The notes under the pieces are model-generated. The model was given only the letters and a program-made list of their open reading frames with translations, ran no database searches and was not told where the DNA came from. A stretch of DNA of 64,000 bases from Hymenobacter sp. GOD-10R (lineage in GTDB: Bacteria; Bacteroidota; Bacteroidia; Cytophagales; Hymenobacteraceae), in contig NZ_CP141184.1 of the NCBI RefSeq assembly GCF_035609205.1, positions 3,128,501 through 3,192,500 on the forward strand, given 5' to 3'. Both the position numbers and the translations under genes were made by a program. Numbering within the stretch: position 1 is the first letter of the stretch; each line of letters starts with the position of its first letter. Below, in pieces: positions 36,605-43,861 of the stretch.

Positions 36605-37014
36605 TTATAGCGGGTTTGCCGCTTTGACTTCGGTCAGGAGCTTGGGTACAAAGCCGGCAATAGGTAGTTGCTGCAGAGACTCCAGGACGAGCAAGTTCAG
36701 AGAGGTAGTGAGCAGCACCACGACTGCGTGCTGCTGGGCATGGGGAGTTGCCAGTAGGCCAGTTGCCAGTAGGCCGCCAAGAACTCGAAGTCTTGGAGCC
36801 CGGGTTCCTTCGCGTCCAAGAACACTAGCCATGGATCTGCCGCGACGGCGGTGACCGGGGGCACTATTTGGTGGAGCAGGTGCAGCCCCGCGGTGAAGTT
36901 TTGCACAGCCAGCAGTGGTGGGATAACTGGCGCCAAGCGGCGCAGCAGCCGTTCCGACAGGAAGTTGCTCGTGCGGTCCTCATCCACTAAAAGAACCCCG
37001 GCTACGTTATGCAT
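36605..37014 (-). pseudogene. Frameshifted single-domain response regulator
   Basis: From ATG at 37014 the frame reads MHNVAGVLLVDEDRTSNFLS, then WLVFLDAKEPGLQDFEFL with the phospho-acceptor Asp, as in stand-alone CheY-like regulators common in Hymenobacter. After a duplicated AYWQL the frame is lost; the next frame continues correctly with HAQQHAVVVLLTTSLN and QQLPIAGFVPKLLTEVK to a stop at 36605. One indel near 36738-36747 therefore breaks an otherwise complete regulator of about 135 residues. A sequencing error in the CCCC run is an alternative to true decay, though weaker matches (AKEP in place of the usual NMP, PKL for KPL) suggest relaxed selection. Confidence 0.65.
36746..36775. repeat. 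15-base perfect tandem duplication
   Basis: Two identical 15-base units (36746-36760, 36761-36775) encode AYWQL twice on the minus strand inside the response-regulator remnant, immediately before its frameshift. Confidence 0.9.
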
Positions 37015-37406
37015 AAAAGGAGGGGTACTAGCTTCCATAGGGCCTATACAAAGGAAAAGATCTGTAACCATTGCGCAAGGACCTGCCCGACGCGGCTGGA
37101 ACGCGTTGCCCACGGCAAATTCCTTCTGGCGCCGGTATAGTAGTTGTGCCGTCGTGAGCTTCGCTTGTTCGCGCCAATAGGTAAGGAAGCTGCCTTTACT
37201 CGGCGGCGGCAATATAGCCGACGTGCTCGCCCTTGCGGGTGTAGACGAGTAAGACCGTGCTCAGTTCCTCGCCGACAAAAGTGTAGGAGCAGAGCCTATT
37301 CAACACAAAAAAGACTTATACGACTGCTTACGCTCTCTCCTGCGATCTACCTACGTGTCATTAAGTCATTGTGACGCTTGTACTCGTTTCCTCTTCCGGT
37401 TCTTCG
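37015..37406. other. Region without an intact gene
   Basis: About 390 bases between the response-regulator remnant and a small membrane protein gene. On the minus strand a short frame ending at about 37201 reads VGEELSTVLLVYTRKGEHVGY before a stop, which looks protein-like but is only some 36 codons; it may be the end of a lost gene. Not identified. Confidence 0.35.
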
Positions 37407-37676
37407 CTATACTTGGAACCATGCGATGAGGAGCCATAGGCTAGTGATGGTCACCCATCGCGTAAGTCCCCCAGGAGTGTCTTTTCCCATAGCGCGGGCA
37501 AAGAACCAGTCGCCTACTCCATGACTTACGGCAACTAGGCTCAAAAGCCTCCACGCTTCTACTTGATGCCCCGACGTCGAGGCATAGCCCAACTGAAAAT
37601 CGACGAAAAGAAACAAGGTAAAGAAGAGTCCCGCTGTGAGGAGTAGCAAGACCAGAAAGTTGAAATAGGTAGTCAA
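37407..37676 (-). CDS. Small membrane protein of unknown function
   Basis: 89 residues, strongly hydrophobic, with probably three transmembrane segments: residues 5-27 (FLVLLLLTAGLFFTLFLFV), 43-62 and 72-87 (VTITSLWLLIAWF). ATG start at 37676. No family recognised. It lies alone, with an IS-derived palindrome just upstream of its start. The regular spacing of hydrophobic segments supports a real gene. Confidence 0.5.
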   Translation of the reverse strand: MTTYFNFLVLLLLTAGLFFTLFLFVDFQLGYASTSGHQVEAWRLLSLVAVSHGVGDWFFARAMGKDTPGGLTRWVTITSLWLLIAWFQV

Positions 37677-37713
37677 GGCTGTTTGGAGCAGAAAGAGCGA
37701 TAGGGTAATTGAA

Positions 37714-37768
37714 GTGGCTGTTGCAGAAGTGCTAGTCGGTTACTAGGTAGCACTTCTGCAACAGCCAC
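37714..37768. mobile_element. 55-base palindrome made of two IS left ends (MITE-like)
   Basis: Perfect 21-base arms (37714-37734 and 37748-37768) face each other around 13 bases. The arm starts GTGGCTGTTGCAGAAGTGC and is identical to the left end of the IS at 55484, including bases beyond the 15 shared by that element's two ends. It is therefore two copies of the left terminal repeat in inverted array with no transposase. It could be a miniature element or a scar. Confidence 0.75.
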
Positions 37769-37844
37769 AGACCGTAGCTTTGCTTTATTATAATCTTTGT
37801 ACGCCGTACCATAGGCTCCTAACTAGATGCGTGGCCCTTCCGGG

Positions 37845-38351
37845 CTAGTTCTCCTCGAACCTAGGTGACGCGCTGGGAACAACCTCTGCCTCGAAGAATC
37901 GCACGGCCATGTAGCTGACCACGGGAATTTCTATTAGAAACGCCAGCTTGCGCAGCCAGTCGGTGCGCCAGAGCTCAGCTAGCAGCGCGGGCGAATAATT
38001 CCCTTGGTCGAGTTGCATTTCCAGCGGTACCTGAAAGCGCAGGGTGGCTATCCATGCCAGCGCGTGGCAGGCCAGGGCTACCCACAAGCACCAGCGGGGC
38101 ACACGGGCGGGCAGGTACCGCAACAGGCTGAGGGCTGCTAGCGTGGCAGCCACCATAGGCAGCACCAGCACGGGCAAAGCCCGTGGCCCCGCTCCGGCGT
38201 GCCATTGAGCAAACTCGGCCGGGCTGAGGTAAGCACCTAGGTCCCGCCAGCCGAGGTATTCAACAATTTCGCTCATCATGGCCGCGCCGAAACAATAGAA
38301 CGTGAGCAGCAGGTAGAGTAGGAAAACACGGTAAGTAGGTGTCGAGCGCAT
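37845..38351 (-). CDS. Four-helix membrane protein of unknown function
   Basis: 168 residues from ATG at 38351 (MRSTPTYRVFLLYLLLTFYCF); the frame runs further upstream but the extra part lacks a start with better context. About four membrane segments: 8-28, 62-82 (LPVLVLPMVAATLAALSLL), 90-108 (WCLWVALACHALAWIATL) and 140-158. The layout resembles DUF1772-like proteins, but the family is not certain. It lies 57 bp behind an AraC-type regulator gene and is probably in the same operon, so it may be its target. Confidence 0.65.
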   Translation of the reverse strand: MRSTPTYRVFLLYLLLTFYCFGAAMMSEIVEYLGWRDLGAYLSPAEFAQWHAGAGPRALPVLVLPMVAATLAALSLLRYLPARVPRWCLWVALACHALAWIATLRFQVPLEMQLDQGNYSPALLAELWRTDWLRKLAFLIEIPVVSYMAVRFFEAEVVPSASPRFEEN

Positions 38352-38408
38352 GATCGTGGGGCATAACGATAGTCGGCAGAGAACCGACGCCCCCAAAAAT
38401 AGCCGCAC

Positions 38409-39275
38409 TTATTGCCGACCCATAGTAAAAATGGAACCCTCAGCGGTGCCGGCGTAAAAATCAGCGGCCTCCGTCCAGGCTTGCTGATAGGCTAGGGGGG
38501 AGCAGCCGGTGAACGTCCGAAACTCCTTGATCAGGTGCGTTTGGTCGTAGTATCCGTACTGGCACACCAAGTCAAGCCAATCGGGCTGGGGCTGCTGCAC
38601 GAGCTGCTGGTGCACGGCATTGAAACGCACGACGCGGCCTACCTGCTTGGGGCTGCGCCCGACGTGCTCGGCAAATTGACGGGCCAGGAACTGTCGGCTG
38701 ACACGCAGCTGACCAGCTAGCGCCTCAACGGAAATATTGCCCCGGTGTTGGACCAGAAGCCGCAAGGCGTAGTCGGTGGCGGTGGGCAGGTGCGTAAGCA
38801 CGGGCAGGCGCCGGGCGACGAAAGCCTCTAGCAGCGCCACTCGGGCTAGGGTAGCGGGCACCTCCGCCAGTTGGGCTAGCAGCTGCTGCACGGCGGGTCC
38901 AGCTAGCGTTTCCAAGTCCAGCGGCCCTTGGGTGAGCTCCGGCATGGGGTAGCGTAGCCAGCGGTGCACCACGCCCGGGCGGAAAAATACCCCAGCAATG
39001 CAACAGGCCGCGGGCAGCTGCAGGCGCCAAGGCGACACGGGTTGCAGCAAAGCGTAAGCGGCTGGCAGTACCTGCGCCCGCCCAGCCTGCCAAAACAGGT
39101 GCGGCCCCTGCGTGTGATATTGGAATACAAAGCCATCCAATGCGTTAGGCGTCAGCGCGTGCTCCATGGGGTATGCCTCGCCAGGAAACGTTTCTACCAG
39201 CCAGTAGCGGTCCACATAAGGGCGCAAAGCGGGCGAGGGCACGAATTCCTGGAAAGTCATAGTCGGGGGGCGCAT
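38409..39275 (-). CDS. AraC-family transcriptional regulator
   Basis: About 288 residues from ATG at 39275 (an in-frame TTG at 39284 and ATG at 39260 are alternatives). The N-terminal domain (1-150) begins FQEFVPSPALRPYVDRYWLVE, the DUF6597-type sensor found in many Bacteroidota AraC proteins. The C-terminal double helix-turn-helix (about 180-275) has ISVEALAGQLRVSRQFLARQFAEHVGRSPKQ and LVCQYGYYDQTHLIKEFRTFTGCSPLAY, with the usual GY.D..H..REF pattern. The ligand is unknown. It is followed by the membrane protein gene at 37845. Confidence 0.9.
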   Translation of the reverse strand: MRPPTMTFQEFVPSPALRPYVDRYWLVETFPGEAYPMEHALTPNALDGFVFQYHTQGPHLFWQAGRAQVLPAAYALLQPVSPWRLQLPAACCIAGVFFRPGVVHRWLRYPMPELTQGPLDLETLAGPAVQQLLAQLAEVPATLARVALLEAFVARRLPVLTHLPTATDYALRLLVQHRGNISVEALAGQLRVSRQFLARQFAEHVGRSPKQVGRVVRFNAVHQQLVQQPQPDWLDLVCQYGYYDQTHLIKEFRTFTGCSPLAYQQAWTEAADFYAGTAEGSIFTMGRQ

Positions 39276-39379
39276 ACGCCCCAAGGTGAGAAACCTAGGG
39301 CTGCTTCAAAGGTTACCCAAGGTACGTAAACAACAGCAGGGTACCTAGCGCCCAGGCAAGCATGTGGTGACGGGAAGCG

Positions 39380-39534
39380 CTAGTTTTCAGCGGTTTGCTT
39401 CTCCGGCCGCTTTTTGCTGTCAATCACGACCGCCTGCCAGCGCCCGTCACGCTGCACCCACACGGCCAGCATTTCCAGCGTCGAGGTGACGGCGTGACTG
39501 GTCTTGTCCTTCTCCGCAAATTTCTTTTCATGGC
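39380..39534 (-). pseudogene. C-terminal fragment resembling an NTF2/SnoaL-like (DUF4440) protein
   Basis: A frame ending with a stop at 39380 reads SHAVTSTLEMLAVWVQRDGRW then QAVVIDSKKRPEK. The pattern of a strand ending in VWVQRDGRWQAVVIDS is like the last two strands of DUF4440 domains. There is no start codon with matching upstream sequence, because the DUF418 gene begins its C-terminus at the same place. It looks like a leftover 3' end. Confidence 0.35.
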
Positions 39535-40901
39535 TTTAAGTAGGTGTAGCCCTTAGTTGTTGATAAATTTTCCAACCGCCGTAGCGGCTGCCGCTGCCAA
39601 TACGTGAGGCTGCGCCACACCCATTCCAGCGGCCCGATCTGGTAGTAACGCAGCCACAGGGAGCTTCCCAGCAGTTGCACCACCCAGATGGCACCCACCA
39701 CGTAAAAGAGCTGGTGGTAGGCCAGGCGGCCGAAGTAACCTAGGCCGTATCCAAAGAAGATTAGCGTGCACAGCACCGTTTGCAGAATGTAGTTGGTGAG
39801 GGCCAGGCGCCCTACTGCCGCCAGCGAGCGCTGCACGCCGACTAGCACACCTGACCGCACGAGCAGAATCAATCCGCTGGCGTGGCCCAGCAGCAGCAGT
39901 AGCCGCTGCACGGGATAAGAATACAGGCTCACATTAACCGGGTGCGCTTCCATATACGCCACCGAGAAAGGGAAACCGTGGTGCCAAGTATAAAGTGCCG
40001 CCGGTAGCCCCAGACCGTAGCCTACCACCAAGAGTCCCCAATAGATGCGGACTGACCACTCGCCCGTGAGGAAGCCCCACTTTAGCAGAGCCATCCCCAA
40101 CAGCATCAAACTCAGGGCATCCCAGATGAACACTAGTACCAGCTGGGTTTGCCCCTGCACCATGTGCGGGCGCAGCCAGGCGGCCACCGTCCAGTAGCTT
40201 CCGCGCATGGTGCGCACATAGGCGGCGGTTTGTTGCGGACCGGGGGCCGACTCGCTTTCGGTTTCAAGCCAGGCCTGGCGGGCGGTGTGCTGGGCAGGCG
40301 TCAGGGGCCGGTGCTGCTGCTCAGCTTTGACAACGGCTAAGTATTCTAGCCGCTGGGTTCGTAAGTGCTCATAATACAGTGAGAAAGCGGCCATGTTCAG
40401 CCCGCTGCACAGCAGAGCGGCTACCAGCAGGTAGGCAGGCTTGAGCTTGCGAAACCAGAACAGTACCAGCCCGCAGATACCATACATGTACAGAATGTCG
40501 CCTTCCCAGAGCAGCACATGGGCGTGCAGCAGACCCAAGACAATCAGCCAGCCCATGCGCCGGTAGTAGAGGCCCGTGACTGGCCGGCCGGTGCGTGCTT
40601 TTTGCGTGACAAACAGCACCACACCCGCCCCAAAAAGAAGCGAGAATAAGGCCCGCATCTTGCCCTCAAACAGCACGGCCACCACGTGCAGCACCTTATA
40701 GTCAAGGCTGTCTGAGCTAGGTAGGGTGTGCAAGGGAGCCGAGATATTGTCGGGTAGGGCAAACAGTGGAATGTTCATGAGCAGAATGCCCAGCAGTGCC
40801 ACGCCACGCAGCACATCGAGCGTGGGGATGCGCTCGGGAGCCTGCACCGGGGTCGGCGCGGTAAGCGGTAGTTGGTCGGGAGCGTAGGTAGAAGTAGTCA
40901 T
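39528..40901 (-). CDS. DUF418 membrane protein (YeiB-like)
   Basis: 457 residues with about nine to ten transmembrane helices. After a Pro-rich cytoplasmic start come RIPTLDVLRGVALLGILLMN, the hallmark opening of YeiB/DUF418 proteins, then MRALFSLLFGAGVVLF and the C-terminal DUF418 domain (GRLALTNYILQTVLCTLIFFGYGLG). These proteins are predicted acyltransferase-like membrane proteins of unknown substrate. The C-terminus (RRLENLSTTKGYTYLKP) is hydrophilic. It starts 74 bp after the metalloprotease-like gene at 40976 on the same strand. Confidence 0.9.
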   Translation of the reverse strand: MTTSTYAPDQLPLTAPTPVQAPERIPTLDVLRGVALLGILLMNIPLFALPDNISAPLHTLPSSDSLDYKVLHVVAVLFEGKMRALFSLLFGAGVVLFVTQKARTGRPVTGLYYRRMGWLIVLGLLHAHVLLWEGDILYMYGICGLVLFWFRKLKPAYLLVAALLCSGLNMAAFSLYYEHLRTQRLEYLAVVKAEQQHRPLTPAQHTARQAWLETESESAPGPQQTAAYVRTMRGSYWTVAAWLRPHMVQGQTQLVLVFIWDALSLMLLGMALLKWGFLTGEWSVRIYWGLLVVGYGLGLPAALYTWHHGFPFSVAYMEAHPVNVSLYSYPVQRLLLLLGHASGLILLVRSGVLVGVQRSLAAVGRLALTNYILQTVLCTLIFFGYGLGYFGRLAYHQLFYVVGAIWVVQLLGSSLWLRYYQIGPLEWVWRSLTYWQRQPLRRLENLSTTKGYTYLKP

Positions 40902-40975
40902 GGAGAGCCTCGAAAGAAGTTAGATTAGAATAGAAATCACCGGCGCTTTTCAAGGGGCAGCCTATGGGTATTCGT

Positions 40976-42298
40976 TTACTTCGTTAGCCTTTGCAACACG
41001 GCTTTTGCGTTGGCATTATGCGGGTTCAGTTCGAGCGACTTCGCGTAGTATCGCCGGGCTAGGGCTGGCTGATTATCTATTAGATAAGCTTCAGCCCAGC
41101 TGTCGTAGGCATTCGCTGACGACGGGTAGAATTCGACATTTAGTCCGAAAACAAGGATGGCCTCCTTCACCCGATTCGCATCCAACAAGTCGTAGCCTAT
41201 CTCATTTAAATCGGTTTCCGAAAACTTGTAGCGCGGGTCACCCTTCTTTTTAAGATCCGCAAATTTCCGGGCGGCTGTAGCTATCCCTTGCCGGTTGATG
41301 GTCTGGCGGAACCAGGTAGCGGCTGACAGCTTGCTGGCGGTTAGATTGACCGTTTTCAGCAACGCAGTCACAGAGTCCTGTGGCAAAAACGTTCTGTCAC
41401 CATTGCCAGCGGCGGCGTTGATGCCGGTTAGCCAACGTGTGCGCAGTACCTGCGGCGAAACCTGAGTAAGGGTGGCTAGCTTCTGCTGCTCAGCTGGATA
41501 TGCTCCTATCACGTTCAGCAAAGTGGCAATGCCGTAACGGGCCACCAGAAACTTGTTGAAGGAGCAGGAACACGTGTAGAAGGTAGGGGCGTAAAGAGCG
41601 CGCTGATTGCCTGATGGGGCTAGCTCCGGGATTTCACCCGGCGAACCGATGTAGGACAGGATGTAGGCTGCTTTGTCGGAGCGCAACAGGCGCAAGCACG
41701 CTTTATCGACCTGCTCGATAGTACCTGCCCGGAACAAATCAAACTTAGGAAGCTGGTTAGCCGCCGCTACCTGAAGCGCAATAAACTCGGCCGCGCCTTC
41801 ATTCAGCCATAGCGGGGACTCATCCTCACTGAGTAGCGACTTGGGCTTCTGTTTTCTAACCGGCGCCAGCAACTCGTGGTTGGCTTCATGCAGCCAAGGT
41901 GCCATACCTCGCCGGATTCGCCAGTATGGAATAAACGTTACGGCTTCCCCGCTAGCGTGTGACACAAATAATTCGGGAACGAAATAGAAGGTCACTTGCT
42001 GCCGCTGCTGCAATTTTTGCCACGGCATGGGAGCCTTAATGTAGTCTTTGACCGCCTGTATTCCCAGCGCTAGAGTATCGGTAAGGCCCTGCATACGCAC
42101 ACTGCTGAGCGAGTCTTTCGGAAACCACGCGGTCACCCCACCGGCTGTGCGCTGCACCCCGTGCCGGTGTAGGTAGCCCATCCGGGCCGTATCGGCGGGA
42201 GCAATAGCGGGGTTGGATTGCAGCGTCCCTTGGGCTTGCGCAACGGCTTTTACCCCGAACAGCAAGGCCAATACGAAAAGCAAGCAGCTGTTTTTCAT
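40976..42298 (-). CDS. HExxH metallopeptidase-like protein with TPR tail
   Basis: 440 residues with a signal peptide (MKNSCLLFVLALLFGVKAVAQ). The segment LHEANHELLAP is an HExxH zinc motif (H137, E138, H141), followed 26 residues later by WLNEGAAEFIA, where E167 can be the third zinc ligand of a gluzincin. The C-terminal 100 residues have tetratricopeptide-type helices (NAYDSWAEAYLIDNQPALARRYYAKSLELNPHNANAK). The TPR tail is like that of the serine hydrolase at 18379. Peptidase activity is inferred from the motif only; no named family was recognised. Location would be periplasmic or extracellular. Confidence 0.7.
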   Translation of the reverse strand: MKNSCLLFVLALLFGVKAVAQAQGTLQSNPAIAPADTARMGYLHRHGVQRTAGGVTAWFPKDSLSSVRMQGLTDTLALGIQAVKDYIKAPMPWQKLQQRQQVTFYFVPELFVSHASGEAVTFIPYWRIRRGMAPWLHEANHELLAPVRKQKPKSLLSEDESPLWLNEGAAEFIALQVAAANQLPKFDLFRAGTIEQVDKACLRLLRSDKAAYILSYIGSPGEIPELAPSGNQRALYAPTFYTCSCSFNKFLVARYGIATLLNVIGAYPAEQQKLATLTQVSPQVLRTRWLTGINAAAGNGDRTFLPQDSVTALLKTVNLTASKLSAATWFRQTINRQGIATAARKFADLKKKGDPRYKFSETDLNEIGYDLLDANRVKEAILVFGLNVEFYPSSANAYDSWAEAYLIDNQPALARRYYAKSLELNPHNANAKAVLQRLTK

Positions 42299-42441
42299 GA
42301 TTTAGAGCCGAATACAGGTAACCTTGAATAGCTTTTAGAAGGAGTGCTTCAGGGCTGATAGTGGCTAGGTTACTCAGCCCGTTTCATGCGACGCGTAGGC
42401 AGGTGCCCTAGGGCCAGGCTAATAGCTAGATGCGCGGTGGT

Positions 42442-42884
42442 TTACACCGCGTTCAGGTTGAGCTGACCCGTTAGGCCCAGGCCCAGCGTGTGGAAGGCTA
42501 CGACAAAGCCTTGCACTTGCAGCGGCACGTCCACGGTGGTCTGGTACTTATGCTCCTGGCTACTAGGTGTAAAAAACTTCCCGCTTGGTAGGTGTGCACC
42601 CGCACTAGTCCCAGGCCCGCCGAAACCGTGACCAACGTGGTCTGGCCTGCGAAAACCTTTCCGCCTAAGACGTAATATGAACTCAAGCTGACTTTCTCGC
42701 CGCTGCTGAAATCCAGCAAGCCACTGTTGCTGTCGTAGCTGTAGCCGGCTGACGCTAACCACTGCCGCCGGAACTCCACATGTCCAGTTAGAGTACCACC
42801 CATTGCATTGCCTAGGCTACTGAGACCTGCGCCTCCATCCAACCAAAAATGACGGTACTTCGCCGGCTTGCTGGACGTTTGCCT
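42442..42884 (-). pseudogene. Broken gene for a beta-barrel-like outer-membrane protein
   Basis: One frame reads KYRHFWLDGGAGLSSLGNAM and continues LTGHVEFRRQWLASAGYSYD to GLGLVRVHTYQ; a second frame then continues GKFFTPSSQEHKYQTTVDVPLQVQ and GFVVAFHTLGLGLTGQLNLNAV to a stop at 42442. The change of frame falls in the run at 42571-42584 (A6 then TTCCC). The beginning is also lost: a stop in the same frame lies at 42885-42887 and no signal peptide is present. Alternating strand-like segments with Gly suggest a small barrel of unknown function. A base-calling error in the A6 run could explain the frameshift but not the missing 5' end. Confidence 0.5.
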
Positions 42885-43053
42885 TCAGCACGCGCCGCAC
42901 ACGCTGAAGAGTAATAAGGTGCCACTGGCGAAAGCCCAGAATGGTAAGCAGTTTGTTCGCATCATCCCAGTAGTTCAAAAAGAAGTGGGTGACCGAGTGT
43001 AGCGCCTTACGCAAACTAAGGCGGAGCCGCACCTGCGACCACAGTTAGCTTCG

Positions 43054-43413
43054 TTAAAGCGCTTTCTTCCGGGCAGGTTCCGCTGAAGGTGCAGCACTCT
43101 CGAGGGTAGCAAGCCGCCGGCTGAGCAGCTCCACCTGGGTTTGCAGAAGACCGAGGCTGAATTCTAAAGCTAGGTTTTCTTGGCTCAGCTGCTCTAGTTG
43201 CTGTTGCGGCGAGAGCGGAGCCGCCGCGGCCATAACGTCGCTCGCTCGGGCGGAGGGACTATCGAGGCACTGGTAGTCAAAAGCGGGTGCCATCGGGGTA
43301 GCTAGATCAAGGTCGAAGCAGCCAGTGGCACTGGTTGGAACTTGCGCGTGCATTGGCAAGACCGTAGCCAGCAGCAGCGCACTAGTCAGCAAAAGGGTTG
43401 ATGAGTATTTCAT
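43054..43413 (-). CDS. Small secreted coiled-coil protein of unknown function
   Basis: 119 residues from ATG at 43413, chosen because it starts a signal peptide (MKYSSTLLLTSALLLATVLPMHAQ); the frame is open 44 codons further upstream without protein-like sequence. The second half (SPQQQLEQLSQENLALEFSL and LLQTQVELLSRRLATLESA) is a heptad-type coiled coil. Two Cys (GCFDLDL, YQCLDS) could form a disulfide. No family recognised. It would be periplasmic or exported. Confidence 0.5.
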   Translation of the reverse strand: MKYSSTLLLTSALLLATVLPMHAQVPTSATGCFDLDLATPMAPAFDYQCLDSPSARASDVMAAAAPLSPQQQLEQLSQENLALEFSLGLLQTQVELLSRRLATLESAAPSAEPARKKAL

Positions 43414-43861
43414 AGCGTTTGCAAGTGGTTGATCGAACTGTTGCAAAGGAAGATTACCCCGGGCCTGAAGGCATTTGAGAACGTTGCAAAGACGTGTTAG
43501 CCTTTTGCAGGAGTCTCTGCTGGTGTTGCAAAATCCTCTGCGCATGTTGCAGTAGGAACTTTTGCTGGTGGTAGCAGCCTATTTTCACTCCTTCGGACTC
43601 GTAACGCTGCCAGCTTTGCAGCGGGCGCAATCTTAAAATGTCGGCGCCCGCAGTGTTCCGTCTTCGTTACAGTGTTCCACCTTCTGCCAGTTTTTAATCC
43701 TATCTGTCCGGCGCGGGTAAATAGCACAGGTAATAGATGATTAAACTCATTATATTGGCTCATTAACAGGGTGTTATCATTGATATTCAACGCACGGTAG
43801 GTGTCCGCTGACGAAAAAAAAGCCGGCTATCGAAGCCCGTAGGTGACGTATTCTTCCCGCT
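43414..43861. other. Intergenic region with short repeats
   Basis: About 450 bases. A GC-rich hairpin (GCGGGCGC at 43621, GCGCCCGC at 43644) is followed by the direct repeat CAGTGTTCC at 43651-43659 and 43670-43678 (period 19). It includes the upstream regions of the small secreted protein (-) and the sensor kinase (+). Confidence 0.45.

Noticed and set aside
36432..36854. 140-codon plus-strand frame
   Set aside because: Its second half is antisense to the response-regulator remnant and its first half is low-complexity Cys/Ser/Tyr-rich translation of intergenic DNA.
43497..43790. 97-codon minus-strand frame
   Set aside because: No signal, domain or protein-like pattern; it overlaps the upstream region of the small secreted protein.
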